Below, one piece after another: positions 8,906 through 16,771 of a stretch of 64,000 nt of DNA. The notes below the pieces were generated by a model. The model had not been told where the DNA came from. It was given only the letters and a program-made list of their open reading frames with translations, and made no database searches. The first letter of the stretch is position 1; each line of letters opens with the position of its first letter. The DNA lies in assembly GCF_013409255.1 (NCBI RefSeq), contig NZ_JACCAS010000001.1, positions 1,860,001-1,924,000 of the forward strand. The letters are read 5' to 3'. A program made the translations under genes and the position numbers. This DNA comes from Paraburkholderia bryophila. Lineage in GTDB: Bacteria; Pseudomonadota; Gammaproteobacteria; Burkholderiales; Burkholderiaceae.

Positions 8906-11647
8906 TCAGGCGGCGTTCTGGAATTCGGTCTTCGACAAAGCAACATAAGCGCCATTCATTGCGTCGATGAATCGGTCGAGAGAAGCGCGGCTTTCGGTCT
9001 CCGTCGGTTCGATCAGCATGGCCGCGGACAACTCGCCGGGAAACCATACGCAGCCCGCTCCTACCAGCGTGGGCGGATGAATGCCCGCTTCGATCAGCGA
9101 TTGCGCCAGATCCGCCAGCGGCCGACGCAGGTCTCGCGCCGTGAGCAGACATTCATGCATGCAGGTCTTGCCGAATACGGAAGGGAAATGCTTGCCCAGA
9201 TGAAATTGCACGTAGTTGGCATTCAGAATTGCGTGCTCCGAGGCTTCGCGCAGTCCTTTCGCACCCAGCGTGCGAATGTAGCTCCACGCTCTGATCAGCA
9301 CCGAAACATGGCCGTAAAACTGCTTGATCTTGCCCACGCTGGACGCCACGGTTTCGTCGAGCCGCCAGCGCCGGCCCACTTCGTCATAGACGATCCTGGG
9401 CACGGGAAGATAGTCCGCCAGCGTTGCCTTGACAGCGACCGGGCCCGCTCCGGGACCGCCGCCGCCATGCGGTGTCGACAAGGTCTTGTGGACGTTGAGG
9501 TGAACCACGTCGAACCCCATGTCGCCAGGTCTCACCAACCCCATCAGCGCATTCATGTTGGCGCCGTCGTAGTAGAGCAATCCGCCTTGCGCATGAACGA
9601 TTTCCGACACCTGCACGATGTTCTCTTCAAACAATCCCAGCGTGGAGGGATTGGTGATCATCAACCCGGCGACCCGATCGTTCATCTTGCGTTGCAGATC
9701 GTCGATGTCCAACATGCCGTCCGGCGTGGTCGCGATGATTTCGCAGCGGAAGCCCGCCATGGAGGCGGACGACGGATTGGTGCCGTGTGCGGAATCCGCG
9801 ATCAGCAGGGTGTCGCGGCGTTGCTGACGGCTAGCGAAATATTTCCTGATCATCAACAAGCCGGTCAACTCGCCATGCGCGCCGGCCGCGGGATGAAGCG
9901 ACACCGCATCCATGCCGGTCAGCTCGACGAGATACGTCTCCAGTTCGTGCAGAGTCAGCAGCAATCCCTGAATGTCGTCCAGCGGCTGCAACGGATGCAC
10001 ATGGCGAAACCCGTCTAGTGCCGCGTACTTGTCGTTTCGCTTCGGGTTGTACTTCATCGTGCATGAGCCGAGCGGGTAAATGCCCTGGTCAATGCTGTAG
10101 TTTTTTTGACTCAGACGGGTATAGCGGCGCACCACTTCGGATTCCGACAACTTCGGTAAGTGCAGACTGGAGCGCCTGGGCGGGTTGGACGCCAGCAACG
10201 CATCCAGTAGCGCGGGGACGGGCTGCGAGAACGACGCCGGCGTGACACCGGCGGCTTTCTCCCGCAGGACGCTCAGCGCATCTTCGAAGGCCTGTGCCGC
10301 GGCTTCAAGTTGCTGATCGTCTTTGGTCTCGGTGACCGCTATCAACAGCGAAGCCGGATACCCCCAGGCGGCGGCATCGATGCCGCCGTAGATTCCACGC
10401 TCACGGAGCGCCGCCAGCAGCACAGCAGCCGGCACCGGAAGAGAGAGCAGAAATTCATTGAAGAACGGACCGGGGAATTGCAGCCGTACGCCTTCGATTC
10501 GTGTCAGCCGCTCACACAAGGTGTGGGCATTCTTCGCATTGCGCCGCGCGAGCGTAACCAGCCCCCGATCTCCCGCCAAGGCGAGGAAGAAGGTGGCGCG
10601 CATGACGTTGTTCGCCTGATTGGTGCAGATGTTGCTCGTCGCTTTATCACGCGCGACGTGCTGCTCACGCTCTTCGTTGACGAGCGCAAACTCGCGCTGG
10701 CCCGCTTCTTCAGCCCGCCTGATGCCGACCATCCGACCGGGTATCGCAAACGCAAAAGCAGACTGGCATCCGAGGAAGCCCAGTGATGCGCCACCGGCAT
10801 TCAGCGGATTTCCCAGCATCTGCCCTTCGCCACAGACGATATCGACGCCGAGTTCACCCGGCGGCACGAATATCCCGGACAGGAAAGGATGGTAGTAAAG
10901 AACCGACACGACATCGTACTGGCGGCATAACCGTACGACTGCCGGAATGTCCTCGGCAACGCCAAAGCAATTGGGCGACTGGAAACCGAAGGCGGCCGGC
11001 TTGTTCACCGCGAAATGCGTTTCGAGTTCATCCAGATCGAGTTGGCCCTTGCGGGTATAGCCGGTGGATTCGAACCGAACCGCCTTGCCGGCGAAACCGC
11101 TTTCGACAATCTGTCGGGTCTGCGGCCAGATCGTCTCCGCGAGAATGAACACGCCGTCTTGAGATGCCGCCCGATAGCACACCATGTTGAATGCATCGGC
11201 CATGGCGGTCGATCCGTCGTAGCAGGACGCGTTCACGACCGGCATACCCAGCAGCGACTGCATCATCTGCTGATACTCCCACAGCACTTCCAACGATCCC
11301 TGACTCATGCGCGGTTGGTAGGGGGTATAACTCGTCAGAAATTCGCCGCGTTCGCTCAGGTAGTCGACGACCGCCGGGATAGTATGTTCATACAGCCCAC
11401 CGCCAAGAAAGCTGGTGCGGCTCAAGACGGAATGGTTGAGCGACGCGCGCTGGCGGATCAGCCGGTCGGATTGGCCTTCGTCGAGCGGCGCGGGCAGATT
11501 CAGATCCCGTTTCAGGCGGATCGTCGCCGGCATAGGGCTCAGGAGCTGCTCGATATGCGTCAGCCCCATCGAGTTGAGCATGGACTGCACATCTGCCTGA
11601 GTGTGGCAAGAATACGGGTTATGCATGGTTTGCTGTATGGCGTCCAT
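8906..11647 (-). CDS. Glycine-decarboxylase (P-protein)-like PLP enzyme, fused GcvPA-GcvPB type
   Basis: 913 aa. P-protein of the glycine cleavage system decarboxylates glycine on PLP and passes aminomethyl to lipoyl-GcvH. Residues 1 to about 475 resemble the two-subunit-type GcvPA (for example EREQHVARDKATSNICTNQA). The rest resembles GcvPB, with LGSCTMKYNPKRN and the PLP lysine K721 in HLNVHKTLSTPHGGGG. The start is the ATG at 11647, which overlaps the TAA of the ATP-grasp gene by one base (TAATG); the reading frame continues open further upstream, inside that gene. No gcvH or gcvT is in the window. A dedicated amino-acid decarboxylase of the cluster is therefore more likely than housekeeping glycine cleavage. 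That is inference. Confidence 0.88.
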   Translation of the reverse strand: MDAIQQTMHNPYSCHTQADVQSMLNSMGLTHIEQLLSPMPATIRLKRDLNLPAPLDEGQSDRLIRQRASLNHSVLSRTSFLGGGLYEHTIPAVVDYLSERGEFLTSYTPYQPRMSQGSLEVLWEYQQMMQSLLGMPVVNASCYDGSTAMADAFNMVCYRAASQDGVFILAETIWPQTRQIVESGFAGKAVRFESTGYTRKGQLDLDELETHFAVNKPAAFGFQSPNCFGVAEDIPAVVRLCRQYDVVSVLYYHPFLSGIFVPPGELGVDIVCGEGQMLGNPLNAGGASLGFLGCQSAFAFAIPGRMVGIRRAEEAGQREFALVNEEREQHVARDKATSNICTNQANNVMRATFFLALAGDRGLVTLARRNAKNAHTLCERLTRIEGVRLQFPGPFFNEFLLSLPVPAAVLLAALRERGIYGGIDAAAWGYPASLLIAVTETKDDQQLEAAAQAFEDALSVLREKAAGVTPASFSQPVPALLDALLASNPPRRSSLHLPKLSESEVVRRYTRLSQKNYSIDQGIYPLGSCTMKYNPKRNDKYAALDGFRHVHPLQPLDDIQGLLLTLHELETYLVELTGMDAVSLHPAAGAHGELTGLLMIRKYFASRQQRRDTLLIADSAHGTNPSSASMAGFRCEIIATTPDGMLDIDDLQRKMNDRVAGLMITNPSTLGLFEENIVQVSEIVHAQGGLLYYDGANMNALMGLVRPGDMGFDVVHLNVHKTLSTPHGGGGPGAGPVAVKATLADYLPVPRIVYDEVGRRWRLDETVASSVGKIKQFYGHVSVLIRAWSYIRTLGAKGLREASEHAILNANYVQFHLGKHFPSVFGKTCMHECLLTARDLRRPLADLAQSLIEAGIHPPTLVGAGCVWFPGELSAAMLIEPTETESRASLDRFIDAMNGAYVALSKTEFQNAA

Positions 11648-12900
11648 TAATTGATCGCGGCCAACGTCACGACGACGCGCTTGTAAATGGAATCCGCGTG
11701 CCGATAGGCCTGCTCCAACGTATTCCCGGTCGCACAGATTTGCCCCAGCAGGATGTTTCCATGAGGCGGACGGAGATTGATGTCGCCCGGCGACAGGAAA
11801 ATCTTGAAGTAAATCAGCTCGGGGGAGCGCTCGGCTTCCGGTGGCACGCTGATGTGCTGGATGCGGCCTTCGTCGCAAATCATGGCGATCGCCAGCACCA
11901 CCTGGCCGGTGGGCTGCAGCGCCGGTTGCACCGGCTTGATCCCAAGGGCCATGTCGAACGACGCCTGCACCGGGCAATAGCCGTATGCCGCGCGAGTCAT
12001 GTGCGAGATCGGGCCGCCACCGGCGCGCGCACCCATCTCAACCAGATAGGGCGTGCCATTGTGGTAACGGATTTCCGGGTGCAACGTTCCGCGGACGATT
12101 CCCTGCGCTTTCGCCGCTTTTTCCACCAACTCGCGGATCGCTTCGATCTGACCGGCATCGAGCCGCGTCGGCATGGTGTAAATGTCGTTGTCGAACAGAT
12201 TGCCTTCCGGCGACAGCCGGTCGCCGATTGCACCGATCGTGACCTCGCCGTCCCATACCCAGGCCTCGAGGCTGTGCTCATTGCCGTTCAGGTAGGCTTC
12301 GACCAGGATACCGTTCGGACCTCTATCTGCGATCTGCGGCTCGGAGTCGGAAAAGGAGTGGATCGAAATGCCCTCCAACGCCTTGGGAAACACCGCCAAC
12401 ATCTGCTCGCGGCTGGCAATCTTGTAGATATGCTCGCTGCCGCCGCCAAGCGTCGGCTTGATAACGACCGGATAGCCAATGCGGTCGGCAAAATCCGCCG
12501 CGGCGTGCTCGTCATGCGCCAGCGAGAACGCAGGATGGTTGACGCCGCCTTTCTCGTGGGCCTGCCGCATGAAAAACTTGTTGCGGCAAGCCAGCCCGGC
12601 GGCATAGCCAAGACCCGGCTTGCCAAGCCTGGATGCGATCAACGACGTAGCAATGACAGAAAACTCCGTGAGTGTCACCACGCCATCGAACTGTTCGCTC
12701 TCATGCCATTTTGCGGCTTCGTCCACGAAATCTTGTGCCGTCCGGCCCGGTGCGACCCTCACGTTGGGCCGGTACAAATGGGCATGCTTCTCTGCGGCGA
12801 TCAGAAAATAAAGCGCATATCCTTTTTCGATGAAAGACCGGTATTGCGTGTTCTTGCATTCGCCGGAAGGATCGACTTCAACCACAAGCAACTTAGGCAC
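11647..12900 (-). CDS. ATP-grasp ligase (amino-acid ligase type)
   Basis: 417-aa ATP-grasp enzyme of the group that joins a carboxylate to an amine through an acyl-phosphate (BacD/carbamoyl-phosphate-synthase-like fold). Seen: the nucleotide lysine and glycine loop YPVVIKPTLGGGSEHIYKI, the segment LVEAYLNGNEHSLEAWVWDG, and the Mg-binding PYLVEMGARAGGG. I chose GTG 12900 because GGAGTG lies five bases upstream. A longer frame from 12996 would overlap the oxygenase gene. 23 bp downstream of the oxygenase and overlapping the GcvP-like start by one base. Likely forms a peptide or amide bond in the pathway; substrates unknown. Confidence 0.88.
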   Translation of the reverse strand: MPKLLVVEVDPSGECKNTQYRSFIEKGYALYFLIAAEKHAHLYRPNVRVAPGRTAQDFVDEAAKWHESEQFDGVVTLTEFSVIATSLIASRLGKPGLGYAAGLACRNKFFMRQAHEKGGVNHPAFSLAHDEHAAADFADRIGYPVVIKPTLGGGSEHIYKIASREQMLAVFPKALEGISIHSFSDSEPQIADRGPNGILVEAYLNGNEHSLEAWVWDGEVTIGAIGDRLSPEGNLFDNDIYTMPTRLDAGQIEAIRELVEKAAKAQGIVRGTLHPEIRYHNGTPYLVEMGARAGGGPISHMTRAAYGYCPVQASFDMALGIKPVQPALQPTGQVVLAIAMICDEGRIQHISVPPEAERSPELIYFKIFLSPGDINLRPPHGNILLGQICATGNTLEQAYRHADSIYKRVVVTLAAIN

Positions 12901-12923
12901 GAGATCACTCCACGTAAAAAGGT

Positions 12924-13796
12924 TTATTCGGCCCAGCCCAACTGACGGGCCGAATACGGTTGAATGAAGGGCGATGCGTATCCGTCTTCGCGCCACAAAA
13001 TGGGGAAATCCGTCTCGTCCATGGTGAGATCGCCGAAGCGCTTATAGCGGCTGTATGTGCGATTGACGGCTTTCGGATTCGGGTTGTACTCGCATTCCGA
13101 GGACATGCAGTGCGCGACGACAGTGCGCCGCGGCAGGTCCCGCCTGTTGACATTCGACCCATGCCACACCCAGCCTGAATGGAAGGTGCCACCGCCGGCA
13201 GGCACTTCGACCTTCACCGTATCGAAGTCGTCGAACTGCATTTTCCTGGTGGCTGCGCGCAGATCTTCATGGGGATCGTCCGGCCCATGAAACTGGCGGA
13301 TCTTGCCCGTCTTGTGCCACAGATGCGAGCCTTTCACATACTCGACCGTCCCGCCTTCCGCGGTCGTGTCGTCCAGTGCGATCCAGCAGCTCACCCAGTC
13401 GTTGGGCACGATGAACTCTTCATAAGACGAGTCCTGATGAAAGCCGATCGGGCGGCCGCCCGGTGGCTTCCATAGCAGGTTGTCCTGCGTGATACGGGTG
13501 CCGGGCCAACCGCCAAGCCGGGCGCACGCTTCGCCGATGGCGGGTTGAAGAATCACACTCGCCACATAACGGTCGGACTTCCATCCGTTGCAAATCTGGC
13601 GAGTGAGCTGTTCGTCGTCGCGGCCGTGCTTCCAGTTGACCTCGTCGGGATCCAGGCCCGTTTCGTATTCGCCATAGAAGATCTTGTCGAAGCGCTCCAG
13701 CAGCAGGCTCACCTCGTCTTTCTCAATGATCCTGTCAACGATGATGAAACCATTTTCGCGGTAATCATCGACCTGCTTATCGGTAATGCTAATCAT
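12924..13796 (-). CDS. Phytanoyl-CoA-dioxygenase (PhyH)-family Fe(II)/2-oxoglutarate oxygenase
   Basis: 290-aa cytoplasmic non-heme iron oxygenase that couples 2-oxoglutarate decarboxylation to hydroxylation, or to a related oxidation, of a small molecule. The facial triad is visible: H120 and D122 in GFHQDSSYE and the distal His, most likely H212, in WVWHGSNVNRRDLPRR, with R223/R224 as the probable 2-oxoglutarate-binding Arg. The flanking LDDTTAEGGTVEYVKGSH is a family hallmark. Start ATG 13796 has a strong GAGGGGAG site. It sits 15 bp after the Nif11-like gene. It probably makes the hydroxyl group that the carbamoyltransferase modifies; this order is inferred. Confidence 0.9.
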   Translation of the reverse strand: MISITDKQVDDYRENGFIIVDRIIEKDEVSLLLERFDKIFYGEYETGLDPDEVNWKHGRDDEQLTRQICNGWKSDRYVASVILQPAIGEACARLGGWPGTRITQDNLLWKPPGGRPIGFHQDSSYEEFIVPNDWVSCWIALDDTTAEGGTVEYVKGSHLWHKTGKIRQFHGPDDPHEDLRAATRKMQFDDFDTVKVEVPAGGGTFHSGWVWHGSNVNRRDLPRRTVVAHCMSSECEYNPNPKAVNRTYSRYKRFGDLTMDETDFPILWREDGYASPFIQPYSARQLGWAE

Positions 13797-13811
13797 CGTT
13801 CTCCCCTCTCA

Positions 13812-14021
13812 TCAAGCATGATCGATATCGTCGCCAACACGGGCGAACCACACCATATCCGTGAAAACCGATTCGACTTCGGCCGGCGTGCAGACAAATC
13901 CCTTGAGCTTGAAGAACATGTGATAAGCGTTCGCGTCGGGCTCAACGTTCGACAACTCGAATTGCAGCGACTTGTCGACGGCGAGCGCGTCCATCAATGC
14001 GGTCAAACCGGTCATATCCAT
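13812..14021 (-). CDS. Small Nif11-like protein (69 aa)
   Basis: A 69-residue acidic protein with the Nif11 leader-peptide pattern: LTALMDALAVDKSLQFEL, then a run to KLKGFVCTPAEVESVF (the Gf-x-ft-x-eEl-x-x-vf end of the domain). Nif11-type leaders normally carry a C-terminal core after a Gly-Gly-like site. Here there is no double glycine and almost no core, only TDMVWFARVGDDIDHA with a single Cys44. AGGAA abuts the first ATG (14021); the second ATG (14015) has better spacing, so the protein may be 67 aa. Encoded between the carbamoyltransferase and the oxygenase. It may be a scaffold, carrier or substrate-presenting peptide. The role is unproven and the Nif11 call is by eye. Confidence 0.72.
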   Translation of the reverse strand: MDMTGLTALMDALAVDKSLQFELSNVEPDANAYHMFFKLKGFVCTPAEVESVFTDMVWFARVGDDIDHA

Positions 14022-14062
14022 TTCCTTTCGTGACGGTCGTTTCTGGTGACGAGAAGGCAGGC

Positions 14063-16015
14063 TCAGGAGCGGACCACGCGCCAGCCGTTCAGGTACAGCA
14101 CCACGTCGTCGGACGTATTGCGCAGGAATTCGATCGCGGCTTCCGGCGTTTCGATAATCGGCTCGCCCGGTCCGTTCAGCGAGGTGTTCATCACGACGGG
14201 ACAGTGCGTCTTCGCGTAGAAAGCATTGATCACTTCGTGATAGCGGCCGTTTTCCCGCGTTACCGTTTGGACACGCGATGTTTGGTCCACGTGAGTGACG
14301 GCCGGCAGCAGATTGTTTTTCGCTGTGAAGTTAAACAGCATGTAAGGTGAATTGGCCGGACCACCGTCGAAGTAATCGCGCAGCATTTCTTTCAGAATCG
14401 CCGGTGCAAACGGGCGCCACAGGGCGCGCGTCTTAACGTTGTTGACACGCGGCCAATTGTCGGCTTGACGCGGATCGGCCATCAGGGAACGGTGGCCTAG
14501 CGCGCGCGGCCCGACTTCGCTACTGCCGTCGAAGAACGCGAGAATCCGGTTCTTGTCCAGGTCGTTCGCCGCGGCTTCGCCCAGATGCCGCGGACGCTCG
14601 AACGTAATGCCTTCAGCCCGTTCCAGCGCGCTCAGGCACTGTTCGTCGGTGACGGGATTGCCGAGGTAGGGGCTGACGGGCAGCACGGCGGAGCGTTGGA
14701 TGAGCGGCTGGCCGAGCAGATTGTGGTAAGCCCACAGGCCAGCACCAATCGCGCACCCGCTGTCGTCGGTGAAAGGCGGCACGAACAGATCGTCGAACAG
14801 CTTGCTGTCGTAGATCCTGGTATTCGACGGGCAGTTCAGCATGCAGCCACCGGCCAGACACAATCCCTCCGCCGGCAGGTCGAGGCGGGCAACGATGTCT
14901 TTCGCCACTTCCGCGGTCGCGAACATCGTCTCTTCGAACAGCTTCTGCAGCGTGGCGGCCAGATCGATATTCGGGCCCTCAAGCACTTTGTCCGGGTCCC
15001 CCAGCAACGCCATGTCGTAGCCGTTCTCCTTGAGTTGCTGGAGCAGGTATTCGTGCCATGCGTAACGTTTCTCGGCTGCGGCCGGAAGGACGCCCCGTTC
15101 TTGCAGCGCATCGAAGTCCGCGGCGTTGCCGACCAGTTCCGGTTTGAAGAGGGAGGGCTTCCCATAAGGCGCAAGCCCCATCATCTTGCCGTCTGGGGAA
15201 CCGCCAAGCTTGATCAACGAACGCGAGGTCTGCGAGTAAAAGCCGCCGATCTCCAGATGATTCGGCGTGATCGGCGTCAGGACATGGTCCCGACCGTGGA
15301 AGAACCAGCCGCCGCGCATGCCGCCGGCGCCGCCGTCGGCCGTGATGACAGCAGCCGAAGAATAGCCTGAGCAGTAATAGGCGGTGGCCGCATGGGCCGC
15401 GTGGTGATTGACGATATAGCAGGGCAGCGATTTGCCCATGAACACCGCGCTGGCCGGAAAGTGAAAGCCGTAAGGTGCCTGGTCGAACGAACTGGCGGAG
15501 TCGCCTATGGCTTCCGCTATTTCACGCAGGGGCACATAGGGGGTGGCATGATCGACTTTCGCGAAGTCCATCCACGGAATGAAGACAAAGGAAGCCGCGC
15601 GGTCGCGATAGCGCGGATCGAGCGCGTGCGGCACCAACATTCGGCGTAAGCGGAGCGCCTTCTCCTCGGGCGAATTGCCAAGGAAGAAATCCACCGGATC
15701 CTTGCCTTCCTGCAGTAAATGCGCCTCGATCAGCGACGGCACCTGGTCGGCCGGGTGACGCCGGTATTCAACCGACAGCAGACCATCCATTTCGATATAG
15801 ACATCTTCTCGCTGGGTCGAAGTCAGTGCGATGGCGTCGATGTCGTCCGGAGTAATGCCGTGCTTTTGCATGAACTGCAAAATGAGCTCGGAACTGAGAC
15901 CAATGAACAGCTTTTTCTTCTTGACGCGCTCAGATAACTGCGACCCTATGATTTCTCCGTTCCGGATGAACGTGACAGCCGAATCGTGCCCAAAGTGAAA
16001 TGCCAAAACATTCAT
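14063..16015 (-). CDS. NodU/CmcH-family O-carbamoyltransferase
   Basis: 650-aa two-domain carbamoyltransferase that transfers carbamoyl from carbamoyl phosphate, via carbamoyl-AMP, to a hydroxyl of a small molecule. The N-terminal ASKHA-type domain starts VLAFHFGHDSAVTF and has the metal-binding HHAAHAATAYY and TADGGAGG. The C-terminal domain has the hallmark GPRALGHRSLMADPR and FNFTAKNN. I prefer ATG 16015 because GAGG lies at the right spacing; an in-frame ATG eight codons upstream (16039) lacks a site. First gene of the accessory operon, 41 bp before the Nif11-like gene. Relatives carbamoylate Nod factors, cephamycin and amino-acid antimetabolites; the acceptor here is unknown. Confidence 0.92.
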   Translation of the reverse strand: MNVLAFHFGHDSAVTFIRNGEIIGSQLSERVKKKKLFIGLSSELILQFMQKHGITPDDIDAIALTSTQREDVYIEMDGLLSVEYRRHPADQVPSLIEAHLLQEGKDPVDFFLGNSPEEKALRLRRMLVPHALDPRYRDRAASFVFIPWMDFAKVDHATPYVPLREIAEAIGDSASSFDQAPYGFHFPASAVFMGKSLPCYIVNHHAAHAATAYYCSGYSSAAVITADGGAGGMRGGWFFHGRDHVLTPITPNHLEIGGFYSQTSRSLIKLGGSPDGKMMGLAPYGKPSLFKPELVGNAADFDALQERGVLPAAAEKRYAWHEYLLQQLKENGYDMALLGDPDKVLEGPNIDLAATLQKLFEETMFATAEVAKDIVARLDLPAEGLCLAGGCMLNCPSNTRIYDSKLFDDLFVPPFTDDSGCAIGAGLWAYHNLLGQPLIQRSAVLPVSPYLGNPVTDEQCLSALERAEGITFERPRHLGEAAANDLDKNRILAFFDGSSEVGPRALGHRSLMADPRQADNWPRVNNVKTRALWRPFAPAILKEMLRDYFDGGPANSPYMLFNFTAKNNLLPAVTHVDQTSRVQTVTRENGRYHEVINAFYAKTHCPVVMNTSLNGPGEPIIETPEAAIEFLRNTSDDVVLYLNGWRVVRS

Positions 16016-16098
16016 CTTAATTCCTCGACATGCCGTCATGCGACATGATTATTTTTTAGTCTAAATTATTCGCCGAAATTAATATGCGCGAGCGCAGG

Positions 16099-16121
16099 CA
16101 CTCCCATTAAAGATGGGAGTG
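16099..16121. promoter_or_regulatory. Inverted repeat upstream of the accessory operon
   Basis: A perfect 9-bp inverted repeat, CACTCCCAT and ATGGGAGTG, with a TAAAG spacer, 83 bp upstream of the carbamoyltransferase ATG. No U-tract follows on either strand, so it is not a simple terminator. A dimeric-regulator operator or a 5'-leader hairpin are both possible. No regulator gene lies in the operon. Confidence 0.5.
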
Positions 16122-16771
16122 ATCAACAGCAAGAGACGCCAATGCATATCAAAAGCAAGCGATGTAGCTAGTTGAAAAATTCTAGAAAATCAATATCCGA
16201 TTGAAACGTCGATCCCTGCCCGAATGGACAAAGAATGAGAAAATCCGACCACACCCCGCCTGGTCGGAAGTCGAACAACGAATACACCCTTAGCATTTCC
16301 TGCGGGCATCTTCAAGACAGAGAGGCGTGATCGATAGTTGCGCGCTGACGATATCCGATTGCAATCTTATCTTTTAATTGCGCCCAAACCTTATTCGATT
16401 CCACTAAATCAAAATTAACTCAAGGCAAATTCACGTTTTACAATTTTCAGAATAATACATGAACGTCTTTTTCCACGCAATAGGACCCCGACAGTCCACC
16501 CTAGAATCAACCGATGCGATTTGAATAATCACGTTAAAAGTTACCAATATTTAACGATTATGTACGCAGCATGAAATTGCCTTGCAAAGATGCTTAATCA
16601 ATTTATACGCAAAAAGAATAGAATTGAAATTCATTGGGCATTCTTATAGGCGAAACGAACTCAGCACGGCAGCATCGGGCAAGGCGCGCCCGGCGGGCAA
16701 GTACTTGGAAGATACCAGCGCCAGAAGCGATAAAATCTCCCGCATTGCCGCAGCCCAAACCCGAGCCCCTG
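16122..16771. other. AT-rich non-coding region
   Basis: About 0.65 kb, visibly more AT-rich than anything else in the window (for example runs such as TTTATACGCAAAAAGAATAG around 16600). I see no supported gene, tRNA or integrase remnant in it. It separates the accessory operon from the bestrophin gene and presumably holds the operon's promoter. The base composition change fits an island boundary. Confidence 0.6.

Noticed and set aside
11648..11977. In-frame N-terminal extension of the GcvP-like gene
   Set aside because: Lies entirely inside the ATP-grasp gene; the TAATG overlap at 11647 and the resemblance of the shorter N-terminus to GcvPA support the start at 11647.
13812..14021. LysW-type amino-group carrier for the ATP-grasp ligase
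   Set aside because: The protein has a single Cys, no zinc-knuckle and no C-terminal EDWGE-type Glu.
16127..16144. Sigma54-like promoter (TTGGCG then TTGCT on the minus strand)
   Set aside because: The GG and GC elements are separated by 8 bases instead of the required 10.
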